Shown here in pieces: positions 17,351 to 25,959 of a stretch of 64,000 bases of DNA. Under the pieces are notes generated by a model. The model saw only the letters and a program-made list of their open reading frames with translations. It did not search any database and was not told the origin of the DNA. Both the position numbers and the translations under genes were made by a program. Position 1 is the stretch's first letter. The number at the start of each line of letters is the position of its first letter. The DNA comes from an uncultured Desulfovibrio sp. (lineage in GTDB: Bacteria > Desulfobacterota > Desulfovibrionia > Desulfovibrionales > Desulfovibrionaceae), in assembly GCF_902477725.1 (NCBI RefSeq), contig NZ_CABSIF010000007.1, positions 124,001-188,000 of the forward strand, written 5' to 3'.

Positions 17351-17471
17351 GCCGTCTGTGCGGGGGATGTGAATTTCCCCTTGCGTAGTTCGGTGCTTTG
17401 GGGCATTATGCCCTTCCCTCGGTGCGCCCGTAAAACGGCGTCCGAGTGTATACGTTTTTAAGGAGTACGCC

Positions 17472-17669
17472 ATGCCCAAGATCAAAACCCGGCGTTCCGC
17501 CGCCAAGCGTTTTTCGCAGACCGGCAGCGGCAAGTTCAAGCGTCGCCGCCAGAACCTGCGCCACATTCTGACCAAGAAGGCCGCCAGCCGCAAAATGCGC
17601 TTGGGTCAGTCCACCCTGGTGGATCAGACCAACGAAAAGGCTGTGCGTCGGATGCTGCCCAACGGATAG
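17472..17669 (+). CDS. rpmI: 50S ribosomal protein L35
   Basis: A 65-residue, strongly basic protein beginning MPKIKTRRSAAKRFSQTGSG and containing RRRQNLRHILTKKAASRKMR, the canonical L35 pattern. AAGGAG lies just before the ATG. It follows infC by 121 bp in the standard infC-rpmI-rplT order, but rplT is unusually far downstream (369 bp). Confidence 0.96.
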   Translation: MPKIKTRRSAAKRFSQTGSGKFKRRRQNLRHILTKKAASRKMRLGQSTLVDQTNEKAVRRMLPNG

Positions 17670-18038
17670 CTGATTTGCCCCTTCGCCCGTTGGCTTTGTC
17701 CGCCTGCGGGACGCGCCTCGGTCACATAGGTCTAACTATGCTCCGCTCGGCGCTTCCCTTGGCTTTCGCGCCAACGAACGAATTTGCTGCGTCAGCCTGT
17801 CAATGATGACGGGGATGGTCGGCAAGGCAAAATTATGTGCAAATTGCAGCGTTAGCTGCGGCGAGTGCTAAAAGCAAATTCTGACGGGAAAAGGTAATTC
17901 AGCGCGATGCTGCGGCATCGGCGGCGCATGCGGAGCCGCGACTGACGTTCAATCCGCGTCTCTCATTCGAGAGCCTGAAGTTTTTTACGCTCCCCAACGG
18001 GCATTCCTCCGCCTAGTTGGGAGAAGGAGGCAACGCAT
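17670..18038. repeat. rpmI-rplT spacer with nested palindrome and an rplT leader hairpin
   Basis: No gene is seen. The first part is a nested inverted repeat: CGTTGGC/GCCAACG (17688-17694/17770-17776) encloses GCGCC/GGCGC (17713-17717/17749-17753), which encloses CATAG/CTATG (17725-17729/17736-17740). It looks like an extragenic palindromic element. Right before rplT, CTCCCCAAC (17990-17998) can pair with GTTGGGAG (18016-18023) with one bulged C. Alternatively CCTCC (18006-18010) can pair with GGAGG (18026-18030), the ribosome binding site. The two folds compete. Confidence 0.55.
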
Positions 18039-18392
18039 ATGCGTGTGAAGAGAGGTCTTGCAAGTCATCGTCGTCATAAGAAATATTTGAACGCAGCCAA
18101 GGGTTTTCGTGGTGGTCGCAGCCGTCTGTACCGCACCGCGCGCGAGGCTGTGGAACGCTCGATGCAGTATTCCTATGTGGGCCGCAAGCTGAGGAAACGC
18201 GATTTCCGCACTCTGTGGATTCTCCGCATCAACGCCGGCGCGCGTCTGAGCGGTCTTTCCTACAGCCGTTTCATGCACGGCCTCAAGCTGGCTGGCATTG
18301 AACTGAACCGCAAGGTTCTGGCTGACCTTGCCGTGTATCACAAGGACGACTTCGCCAAGATCGTCGATCTGGCCAAGACCGCTCTGAATTAA
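18039..18392 (+). CDS. rplT: 50S ribosomal protein L20
   Basis: A 117-residue basic protein with the typical L20 sequence (MRVKRGLASHRRHKKYLNAA, GFRGGRSRLYRTAREAVERS, SYVGRKLRKRDFRTLWILRI). L20 assembles early on 23S rRNA and in several bacteria represses its own operon by binding the leader. AAGGAGG lies 9 bp before the ATG. The upstream alternative hairpins fit such control. Confidence 0.97.
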   Translation: MRVKRGLASHRRHKKYLNAAKGFRGGRSRLYRTAREAVERSMQYSYVGRKLRKRDFRTLWILRINAGARLSGLSYSRFMHGLKLAGIELNRKVLADLAVYHKDDFAKIVDLAKTALN

Positions 18393-18720
18393 GAGCGGTG
18401 CTCCCCGCGCCGGAGGGAGACCTCCTGGCAGCGACGCCTGTGTCTTATAGGGCGCAGCGCGGCTTGCGGGAGCGGGGCCTTGCATGGTATAAGGCGCGGG
18501 CGGTGCACAAGCGCCGTCCGCGCCTTGATTTTTTTGTATCGCCGGGGATTGCCCGGCGGGCAGGGCGAATTCATGCCGTGAGGATGCGCAGGCCGCAGAA
18601 ATGGCAGGATGTTCCGCAGGGCAGGGCCGTCAGGCCTGACCGAGAGCGGGTGCCGTCATTTCCGTTTTTCTGCGTCTCCCTTAACAAAAAGCCGCGCCGC
18701 GCGGCATTGGGATATCCGCT
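18393..18720 (+). terminator. rplT-pheS spacer with terminator/attenuator
   Basis: The main element is a GC-rich hairpin: GGCGCGG...(18493-) pairs with CCGCGCC (to 18534), with additional internal pairing, and is followed by seven T (18539-18545). It can end the rplT transcript. Because pheS follows 175 bp later, it may instead attenuate pheS-pheT. No leader peptide rich in Phe codons was found. The pheS start has only a weak ribosome binding site. Confidence 0.6.
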
Positions 18721-19758
18721 ATGGATCTGATTTCTGCACTGGAAAGCCTGGTTCCCGAACTTGAAAAAGGTCTGGGCCAGGCTTCTTCGTTGGATGCCCT
18801 TGAGGCTTTGCGCGTGGATGTTCTGGGCCGCAAGGGCCGCATAGCCCAGATCATGGCCCAGTTGCCCTCGTTGGCCCCGGCAGAGCGCCCCGCCGTGGGC
18901 CAGACCGCCAACAGCGTCAAAGAGCGCTGCAACGCACTGTTTGAAGCCCGCAAGGCCGCTCTTGAGGCTGGGCGCGAGGCCGAAGCACTGCGCCGTTTCG
19001 ATCCTTCCGTCCCCGGTCGCGCGCCCTGGCGCGGCAGCCTGCATCCCACCACTCTGGTGACGGAAGAAATCTGCCAGATTTTTCAAAATTTGGGATTTGA
19101 CGTGGCTTCCGGCCCGGAAGTGGAAATCGACTACTACAATTTTGAAGCCCTGAACATGCCGCCCGAGCATCCCGCCCGCGACATGCAGGATACCCTGTAT
19201 GTCACCGAAAAGGTGCTCATGCGCACGCACACCTCGCCCGTGCAGGCCCGCACCATGCTGGCGCGCAAGCCTCCTCTGGCCGTCATTGCCCCCGGCAAGG
19301 TGTACCGGCGCGACAGCGACCTCACCCACACCCCCATGTTCCATCAGATCGAAGGCCTCATGGTGGGCGAGGGCATCAGCATGGCCCATCTGCGCGGCAC
19401 GCTCACAGCCTTTGTGCGCGCGGTCTTTGGCGCTGAAACCCAAGTGCGCTTCCGCCCCAGCTTCTTCCCCTTTACCGAACCTTCGGCAGAAGTGGACATC
19501 TCCTGCTGCATGTGCGGCGGCAAGGGTCACATTGGCGATGCGCCCTGCCGCGTGTGCAAAACCACGGGCTGGGTTGAAATCCTTGGTTGCGGCATGGTCG
19601 ACCCTGCCGTGTTTGAAGCCGTGGGCTATCCGGCGGACGTCAGCGGCTTTGCCTTTGGCATGGGCGTGGAACGCGTGACCATGCTCAAGTACGGCATTGG
19701 CGATCTGCGGATGTTTTTTGAAAACGACGTGCGCTTTCTTGGCCAGTTTGCCCGGTAG
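18721..19758 (+). CDS. pheS: Phenylalanyl-tRNA synthetase alpha subunit
   Basis: Catalytic subunit of the alpha2-beta2 class II enzyme. The 345-residue product has the N-terminal coiled coil (about 1-90), motif 1 region HPTTLVTEEICQIFQNLGFDVASGPEVE, motif 2 TSPVQARTML...GKVYRRDSDLTHTPMFHQIEGL and motif 3 GFAFGMGVERVTMLKYGI. All are well conserved. A small secreted-protein gene separates it from pheT, which is unusual, since pheS and pheT normally adjoin. Confidence 0.97.
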   Translation: MDLISALESLVPELEKGLGQASSLDALEALRVDVLGRKGRIAQIMAQLPSLAPAERPAVGQTANSVKERCNALFEARKAALEAGREAEALRRFDPSVPGRAPWRGSLHPTTLVTEEICQIFQNLGFDVASGPEVEIDYYNFEALNMPPEHPARDMQDTLYVTEKVLMRTHTSPVQARTMLARKPPLAVIAPGKVYRRDSDLTHTPMFHQIEGLMVGEGISMAHLRGTLTAFVRAVFGAETQVRFRPSFFPFTEPSAEVDISCCMCGGKGHIGDAPCRVCKTTGWVEILGCGMVDPAVFEAVGYPADVSGFAFGMGVERVTMLKYGIGDLRMFFENDVRFLGQFAR

Positions 19759-19764
19759 GACACT

Positions 19765-20202
19765 ATGCCCAGCGTCATGATCCCCATATCTGGCAGCAAT
19801 GCCCGCATGCGCGCAGGCCGCCTTACGGCCTTGCCCGTGTGTATTGTATTGCTGGGCCTGTTGGCGGCGGCATCTCTGTTGCCCGGCAGCCCGTGCTGGC
19901 TGGCGGCGGATGAAGCTCACGCCGCCTCAGCCTACACCCCGCGCCATTCGGGCATGGATGCGCCGGGCGAACCCAAGCGCATCGAAACCTTGCCCAGCAA
20001 GAACGCAGGGCGCACGGCAGAAGGCGGCATGGGCTATACGGACGCTTACGGCAACACCATTGACGACCGCCAGCCGGAAGAAAAACCCGCTCCCAAACGC
20101 CCAAGACCTGGGGCCTACGGTGTGGGCGCGGGCCAGAGCGAGCGCTACGAGCGCCCACTGCCCGATCCGCAAAATCAGACTCCTGCCTGGAGTTTCAAAT
20201 AA
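19765..20202 (+). CDS. Small secreted proline-rich protein of unknown function between pheS and pheT
   Basis: A 145-residue product with a basic N-region, one hydrophobic stretch (LPVCIVLLGLLAAASLLPG, about residues 25-43) and a likely signal-peptidase site near DEAHA-ASAY. The remainder is short, polar and proline-rich (EEKPAPKRPRPGAYGVGAG) without a recognised domain. It starts 6 bp after pheS and ends 30 bp before pheT, so it must be co-transcribed with the synthetase genes. Alternative upstream or downstream Met starts exist (residues 5 and 15). Function unknown. Confidence 0.6.
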   Translation: MPSVMIPISGSNARMRAGRLTALPVCIVLLGLLAAASLLPGSPCWLAADEAHAASAYTPRHSGMDAPGEPKRIETLPSKNAGRTAEGGMGYTDAYGNTIDDRQPEEKPAPKRPRPGAYGVGAGQSERYERPLPDPQNQTPAWSFK

Positions 20203-20232
20203 CCACGCCAAGGCGCGGAAACAGGACGAACT

Positions 20233-22641
20233 ATGCTGCTCTCACTTTCATGGCTGCGTGAATTTACTCCGTATGAAGGAACGGCTGAGGCGCTGGGCGA
20301 CCGCCTGACCATGCTCGGCCTTGAGCTGGAAGACATCAGCCGGCCCTACGATGCCATAAGCTCCATTGTGGTGGGGCATGTGGTTTCGTGCGACAATCAT
20401 CCGGAATCCGACCATCTGCACGTCTGCAAGGTGGACGCCGGGCAGGGCGAGCTGCTTGATATCGTTTGCGGCGCCCCCAATGTTGCTGCAGGCCAGAAAG
20501 TGCCTGTGGCCCTGGTGGGCACCAAGATGCCCGACGGCATGATGATCAAAAAGGCCAAACTGCGCGGCGCGCCTTCTTTTGGCATGATCTGCTCCGAGCG
20601 CGAACTGGGCCTGACCGAAGACCACACCGGCATCATGGTGCTGCCCGAAAGTTTTGTGGTGGGCAAACCTCTGGTGGAGCAGCTTGAGCTTGACCGCGAA
20701 GTGCTGGATATTTCCATCACGCCCAACCGCGCCGACTGTCTTTCAGTGCTTGGCCTTGCGCGCGAAACCGCCCTGGCCTGCAACCTGCCGCTCTCCATCC
20801 CCGAGCTGCCGCTGGAGCTGGACTCCGGCGCAGAAGTGCTGGTGCCCATTGATATTGATGACCCCGAGCACTGCTGGCTGTATTCCGGCCGCGTCATCAC
20901 GGGCGTCAAGATCGGGCCTTCGCCCATGCGCCTGCGTCACCGTCTGCATGCAGTGGGTGTGCGCCCCATTTCCAATATCGTGGACGTGACCAACTATATT
21001 CTGTTTGAATGCGGTCAGCCCTTGCACTCCTTTGACATGGACAAGCTGGAAGGCGGCCGCATCGTGGTGCGCCGCGCGCAGGAAGGCGATACCTTTACCA
21101 CCCTTGACGGGCAGGAACGCGCGCTCACCGCAGCCGACCTCTGCATCCGCGACGGCGCTCGCGCCGTGGCTCTTGCTGGCGTTATGGGCGGCCTGAACAG
21201 CGAAATCTCCGATGCCAGCACCAATGTGTTTCTGGAAAGTGCGGTCTTCAAACCCGCCACCATCCGCAAAACATCACGCCGTCTGGGCCTCTCGTCCGAA
21301 GCGTCCTACCGCTTTGAGCGCGGCATCGACCAGCAGCGCACCGTGTGGGCGCTTGACCGAGCCTGCGCCATGATGGCCGCCGTCAGCGGCGGGCGTGTAC
21401 AGCGCGGCCTTTCCATCAACGAGCCCCGCCTCTTCAAGGCGGCCAGCATTGAATTCCGTCCCGCGCGGGCCGATTCCCTGCTGGGTGTGCAGCTTGGCGC
21501 GGACTTTGACGAAAAGGTGCTCACCGGCATGGGCTGCAATGTGGACAAGGGCGAAAGCAGCCCCGTGTGGCGCGTCAGCCAGCCCTCCTGGCGGCCCGAC
21601 CTCACCCGTGAGGCTGATCTGATCGAAGAAGTAGGCCGCGTGCACGGGCTGGATACCATTGCCCCCGTGCTGCCCGCTATTGCCCGCAACCTCGACCGCG
21701 CAGGCGAGCCGGAATCCCGTTACGGATTCTGGTCGCGCCTCAAGCACTGGGGCGCTGGCCTTGGCCTCAACGAAGCGGTGAACTACAGCTTTGTGGGCCA
21801 CAAGGATATGGATCATCTTGCCATGCCGCGCGAGGGCCGCATTTCCATCATGAACCCGCTCTCGGCGGAGCAGGATGCCCTGCGCACCGCCCTGGCCCCC
21901 GGCCTCATGTACGATCTGCGCAACAACCTCGCCCAGGGAGCGCAGGGGCTGCGGCTGTTTGAACTTGCCAATATTTTTGAAGCTGACGCCTCCTCTGAAA
22001 CCACCGCCCGCGAAACGGGCATGCTGGGCGTGCTCCTGTATGGCGCGCGCTACGACACGGCCTGGCCCCAGGCTGAGGGCGACATGGATTATGCCGACCT
22101 CAAGGGCGTGGTGGAAAACCTGCTGCACTATCTGCATCTTGAAGCGCCCATCTATGAACTGGCTCAGAAGCATGCCTTTTTGCTGCCCTGCGTGAATATC
22201 TTTGTGGATGGCCGCGCCGTGGGCTTCATGGGTCGGGTCAAGCCCGCCATGGCCGATGAATATCATGCCCGCAAGGACGTGTGGCTGGCTGAAATGAACC
22301 TCGACATCCTGCGTGAACTGCACGATGCCGCCACGGTGCGCTTTGCGCCCCTGCCGGTGTATCCGCCCGTGCGGCGCGACATTACCGTGACCGCCGGGCC
22401 GGGCCTCAAGGTGGCCGACATCACTGCCCATGTGCAGGGGCTCAAGCTGCCTTTGCTGGACGGAGTGACTCTGGTCGACTGCTTTGAACCCAAGACGGAG
22501 CAGGGCGGGGAACCCTTGCGCAACCTGACCTTCCGGCTCACGTTCCGCCATGCGGAGCGTACCCTCAAGGATACGGAAGTGGACAAGGAGCGGGAGAAGG
22601 TGGCACAGTCGCTTGTAAGCGCTCTGGGCGTAAAGATCTAA
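20233..22641 (+). CDS. pheT: Phenylalanyl-tRNA synthetase beta subunit
   Basis: Non-catalytic, editing and tRNA-binding subunit. At 802 residues it is full length. It has the OB-fold tRNA-binding domain (about 40-150, VVGHVVSCDNHPESDHLHVC), B3/4 editing domain (about 210-380, HAVGVRPISNIVDVTNYILF and GQPLHSFDMDKL), B5 DNA-binding-like domain, the pseudo-catalytic core, and a C-terminal ferredoxin-fold anticodon-binding domain (about 708-800, FAPLPVYPPVRRDITV). It is followed by a hairpin terminator. Confidence 0.97.
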   Translation: MLLSLSWLREFTPYEGTAEALGDRLTMLGLELEDISRPYDAISSIVVGHVVSCDNHPESDHLHVCKVDAGQGELLDIVCGAPNVAAGQKVPVALVGTKMPDGMMIKKAKLRGAPSFGMICSERELGLTEDHTGIMVLPESFVVGKPLVEQLELDREVLDISITPNRADCLSVLGLARETALACNLPLSIPELPLELDSGAEVLVPIDIDDPEHCWLYSGRVITGVKIGPSPMRLRHRLHAVGVRPISNIVDVTNYILFECGQPLHSFDMDKLEGGRIVVRRAQEGDTFTTLDGQERALTAADLCIRDGARAVALAGVMGGLNSEISDASTNVFLESAVFKPATIRKTSRRLGLSSEASYRFERGIDQQRTVWALDRACAMMAAVSGGRVQRGLSINEPRLFKAASIEFRPARADSLLGVQLGADFDEKVLTGMGCNVDKGESSPVWRVSQPSWRPDLTREADLIEEVGRVHGLDTIAPVLPAIARNLDRAGEPESRYGFWSRLKHWGAGLGLNEAVNYSFVGHKDMDHLAMPREGRISIMNPLSAEQDALRTALAPGLMYDLRNNLAQGAQGLRLFELANIFEADASSETTARETGMLGVLLYGARYDTAWPQAEGDMDYADLKGVVENLLHYLHLEAPIYELAQKHAFLLPCVNIFVDGRAVGFMGRVKPAMADEYHARKDVWLAEMNLDILRELHDAATVRFAPLPVYPPVRRDITVTAGPGLKVADITAHVQGLKLPLLDGVTLVDCFEPKTEQGGEPLRNLTFRLTFRHAERTLKDTEVDKEREKVAQSLVSALGVKI

Positions 22642-22647
22642 CACAGT

Positions 22648-22678
22648 GCGCGCAGGCCCGGCTTTTTCGGGCCTGCGC
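22648..22678 (+). terminator. Hairpin after pheT
   Basis: GCGCAGGCCCG and CGGGCCTGCGC form a perfect 11-bp stem around GCTTTTT. The downstream T-tract is poor, so termination may be partial and merR may be read through. Confidence 0.65.
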
Positions 22679-22719
22679 AATTCCGGCACATTTTCAGAGA
22701 GTGTCAGGAGGGGTATGAC

Positions 22720-23073
22720 ATGTCGGACCACACGCCCGACAATACCTACCGCATAGGTGAGGTCGCAGAACTGCTCGACCTCAAAACCCATGTGTTGCGC
22801 TTCTGGGAAACGGAGTTTCCCCAGTTGGCGCCGCTGCGCACCGGTAAGGGGCAGCGCCTGTACACGGAAGAAAACGTGGCCCTCTTGCGTCGTATCCGGC
22901 AGTTGTTGCACGAGCAGGGCATGACCATTGAAGGCGCGCGCCGCGTACTTGCGGGCAGCGCCGTGGTGGATGAAAGCCTGCCCGAACGCGTGGCGGCGGT
23001 GCCGGACCCGGATTTTATGCGTATGCTCCAGCGGGAGTTGATCTCGTTACGCCGCCTGCTCAGCGAAAAATAG
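22720..23073 (+). CDS. MerR-family transcriptional regulator
   Basis: A 117-residue protein with an N-terminal winged HTH: YRIGEVAELLDLKTHVLRFW, TEFPQLAPLRTGKGQRLYTE and VALLRRIRQLLHEQGMTIEGARRVL. It has no recognisable effector domain or Cys pair, so it is not a metal sensor of the classical kind. A MerR-like gene after pheT is common in proteobacteria (there with ihfA, absent here). The ATG has AGGAGG upstream. The target is unknown. Confidence 0.85.
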   Translation: MSDHTPDNTYRIGEVAELLDLKTHVLRFWETEFPQLAPLRTGKGQRLYTEENVALLRRIRQLLHEQGMTIEGARRVLAGSAVVDESLPERVAAVPDPDFMRMLQRELISLRRLLSEK

Positions 23074-23113
23074 GCTGCGGCCTGCTGGTGTAAGAATATT
23101 TCAGGGAAGGGAC

Positions 23114-23153
23114 GCGGGGGAGGCGACCCTTTCTGTTGGTGGCCCTCCCCCGC
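23114..23153 (+). terminator. Inverted repeat between merR and rpe
   Basis: GCGGGGGAGG (23114-23123) and CCTCCCCCGC (23144-23153) are perfect 10-bp arms around a 20-nt loop. There is no T-run. It is probably a weak terminator or a leader structure, and it shows that rpe starts downstream of it rather than at the longer open frame. Confidence 0.5.
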
Positions 23154-23177
23154 AAACACGCTCACCCCGATATAATC

Positions 23178-23897
23178 ATGATCTTATCGCCCTCATTGCT
23201 GTCTGCCGATTTTGCCCGTCTGGCCGAAGAGCTTGGCGCCCTTGAGGCCGCCGGAGTCACCTGGCTGCATCTGGACGTGATGGACGGGGCTTTTGTGCCC
23301 AACATCACCTTTGGTCCCCCGCTGATAAAGGCTCTACGGTCTGTCAGCGGGCTTTTTTTTGACGTGCACCTCATGGTGAATGATCCGGCCCGCTATATTG
23401 CCGACTTCCACAAGGCAGGGGCAGACATGCTGGTCATCCATGCCGAGGCCGACAAGCACCCGCAGCGCACGCTCACGGCCATCCGGGCCATGGGCTGCAA
23501 GGCGGGGCTTGCCCTCAACCCCGGCACGGATGTGAATGCTGCCCGCTGGCTGGCGGCGGATATGGACATGCTGCTGCTCATGAGCGTGAACCCCGGTTTT
23601 TCGGGTCAGGCATTCATCCCCGCCACGTTTGACAAAATCCGCGCCGCCCGGCAGATGCTTGACGCCAACGGCGGGGCAGAGGCGCTCATCCAGATCGACG
23701 GCGGCGTGTGCCCAGAAAACACGGCCCAGCTTGTGGACGCCGGGGCGGAAGTTCTTGTATCCGGCTCGGCCTTTTTTGGCCACAAACCTTACGACAAACG
23801 GCTTGCCGCCTTTATGGCTCCGCTTGCGGGCAGAACGCCCCGCCATGCGGAAGATGCCCTGAGACGCCGCGCCGCCAACCATATCACGCAAAAATAG
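23178..23897 (+). CDS. rpe: Ribulose-phosphate 3-epimerase
   Basis: Interconverts ribulose-5-phosphate and xylulose-5-phosphate. The TIM-barrel motifs ILSPSLLSADFARL, HLDVMDGAFVPNITFGP (metal-binding His and Asp), HLMV, LLMSVNPGFSGQAFIP and IQIDGGV are intact. ATG 23178 gives the normal N-terminus. The frame is open to 23136, but that would cross the inverted repeat. About 25 extra residues follow the barrel at the C-terminus. Only 11 bp separate it from tkt. Confidence 0.95.
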   Translation: MILSPSLLSADFARLAEELGALEAAGVTWLHLDVMDGAFVPNITFGPPLIKALRSVSGLFFDVHLMVNDPARYIADFHKAGADMLVIHAEADKHPQRTLTAIRAMGCKAGLALNPGTDVNAARWLAADMDMLLLMSVNPGFSGQAFIPATFDKIRAARQMLDANGGAEALIQIDGGVCPENTAQLVDAGAEVLVSGSAFFGHKPYDKRLAAFMAPLAGRTPRHAEDALRRRAANHITQK

Positions 23898-23908
23898 AGG
23901 AAAGAGTC

Positions 23909-25915
23909 ATGCCCACCCGCAGACAGTGCGCCAATGCCATCCGCGCCCTTGCCATGGACGCCATTGAAAAAGCCCGCTCCGGTCACCCCGGCGCACCTCT
24001 GGGTATGGCCGACATGGCCGAAGCCCTGTGGCGTCATGGTTTCAAGCACAATCCGAGCAACCCCCGCTGGTTTGACCGCGACCGCTTTGTGCTTTCCAAC
24101 GGCCATGCCTCCATGCTGCTCTATGCCTTGCTGCACCTCACGGGCTATGATCTGCCCATGGAGGAACTGCGCAATTTCCGCCAGTGGGGAGCCAAAACCG
24201 CAGGGCACCCCGAATACGAGCCTGATCTGGGTATTGAAATGACCACTGGCCCGCTGGGGCAGGGTATTTCTTCCGCCGTGGGCATGGCGCTGGCCGAAAG
24301 CATGCTGGCCGCCCGCTACAACACTCCCGAGCACACGGTTGTGGATCACCACACCTATGTGTTCACGGGCGACGGCTGCCTCATGGAAGGCGTTTCGCAC
24401 GAAGCCTGCTCGTTGGCTGGCACCTGGGGCCTGGGCAAGCTCATTGCCCTTTATGACTCCAACGGTATTTCCATTGACGGCAAGATTGACGGCTGGTTCA
24501 ACGAAGACGTGGCGGCCCGCTTCCGCGCCTACCACTGGCAGGTCATCGGCCCCATCAACGGGCATGACGCCGCCGCTCTGGACGCCGCCATTGCTGAGGC
24601 CAAGGCCGATCACAGCCGTCCCAGCCTGATCATCTGCCGCACCCACATTGGTTTTGGTTCGCCCAAGGCCGATTCCGCATCCTGCCACGGTTCGCCCCTT
24701 GGTGATGATGGCATTGCAGCTACCCGCGCGGCTCTGGGCTGGACCGAAGAACCCTTTACAGTGCCGCAGGATCTGTATTCCGCGTGGGACGCGCGTGAAA
24801 AGGGCAAGGCTGCCGAGGCCGCCTGGGAGCATACCTATGCCGCCTACGCCAAGGCCAATCCCGAGCTTGCCGCTGAATTTACCCGCCGTATGCGCGGCGA
24901 ACTGCCCGAAGACTGGGCCGCCATAGCGCGCGGCATGATTGAAGAAGCCGTGAGCAAGGCCGAAACCACGGCAACGCGCGTGGCCTCCAAGAAAACCCTT
25001 GAATGCCTCGTGCCCCGCCTGCCCGAACTTGTGGGCGGCTCCGCCGACCTCACCGGCTCCGTAGGTACGCTGACCAGCGCCTCCGAGCATATGGACGTGC
25101 AGACCCACAAGGGCAACTATGTTTCCTACGGCGTGCGCGAATTCGGCATGAGCGCCATCATGAACGGCTTTGCCCTGCACGGTGGGTTCATCCCCTACGC
25201 GGGTACGTTCATGTCCTTTGCTGATCAGGCCAAGAACGCCCTGCGCTTGGCCGCCATCATGGGCATCCGCGCCGTGTGGGTGCTGACGCACGACTCCATC
25301 GGCGTGGGCGAAGACGGCCCCACGCACCAGCCTGTGGAACAGCTCGGCATGCTGCGCCTCATGCCCAATTTCAATCTGTGGCGTCCCTGCGACACGGTGG
25401 AAACCGCCGTGGCCTGGCGCAGCGCCCTTGAAAGCGCGCATACGCCCACCGGGCTTTCGCTCTCACGTCAAAATCTGCCTTTCTGCCAGCGCGACGCCGC
25501 CCAGGTGGAAGCCATTGCGCGCGGCGGCTATGTGCTGCGCGACTGCGAAGGCACACCCGAGATCATCCTTATCGCCACTGGTTCAGAAGTGTCGCTTGCC
25601 CTTGAAGCCGCTGACCAGCTTACCGCAGATGGCCGCAAGGCCCGCGTGGTCTCCATGCCCTGCGCTGAGATTTTTGACGCGCAGGACGCAGCCTACAAGG
25701 AAAGCGTACTGCCCCGTGGCGTGCGCGCCCGCATTGCCATTGAAGCCGCCGCTGCGGATTACTGGCGCAAGTACGTGGGCCTGGACGGCGCGGTGGTGGG
25801 CATGGAGCGCTTTGGCGCTTCCGCCCCTGCCAAGATCATTTTTGAGCGTCTGGGCTTTACCGTGGCGCATGTGCTGGAAGTGGCGGAAGGCCTTTTCCGG
25901 CAGCTTGGGAAGTAA
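23909..25915 (+). CDS. tkt: Transketolase
   Basis: Thiamine-diphosphate enzyme of the non-oxidative pentose phosphate pathway. The 668-residue product has the N-terminal region SGHPGAPLGMADMAEALW, the ThDP/Mg motif GDGCLMEGVSHEA, LIALYDSNGISIDG, the central VGGSADLTGS, REFGMSAIMNGFALHGG, and the family's LTHDSIGVGEDGPTHQPVE. ATG 23909 has GAGGAAAG upstream; the longer frame from 23708 only overlaps rpe. It forms a rpe-tkt-pgk sugar-phosphate unit. Confidence 0.97.
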   Translation: MPTRRQCANAIRALAMDAIEKARSGHPGAPLGMADMAEALWRHGFKHNPSNPRWFDRDRFVLSNGHASMLLYALLHLTGYDLPMEELRNFRQWGAKTAGHPEYEPDLGIEMTTGPLGQGISSAVGMALAESMLAARYNTPEHTVVDHHTYVFTGDGCLMEGVSHEACSLAGTWGLGKLIALYDSNGISIDGKIDGWFNEDVAARFRAYHWQVIGPINGHDAAALDAAIAEAKADHSRPSLIICRTHIGFGSPKADSASCHGSPLGDDGIAATRAALGWTEEPFTVPQDLYSAWDAREKGKAAEAAWEHTYAAYAKANPELAAEFTRRMRGELPEDWAAIARGMIEEAVSKAETTATRVASKKTLECLVPRLPELVGGSADLTGSVGTLTSASEHMDVQTHKGNYVSYGVREFGMSAIMNGFALHGGFIPYAGTFMSFADQAKNALRLAAIMGIRAVWVLTHDSIGVGEDGPTHQPVEQLGMLRLMPNFNLWRPCDTVETAVAWRSALESAHTPTGLSLSRQNLPFCQRDAAQVEAIARGGYVLRDCEGTPEIILIATGSEVSLALEAADQLTADGRKARVVSMPCAEIFDAQDAAYKESVLPRGVRARIAIEAAAADYWRKYVGLDGAVVGMERFGASAPAKIIFERLGFTVAHVLEVAEGLFRQLGK

Positions 25916-25959
25916 CTGGCCGACAGAACGAAGCAAATCCTCTTACAGGGAGAACGCAT

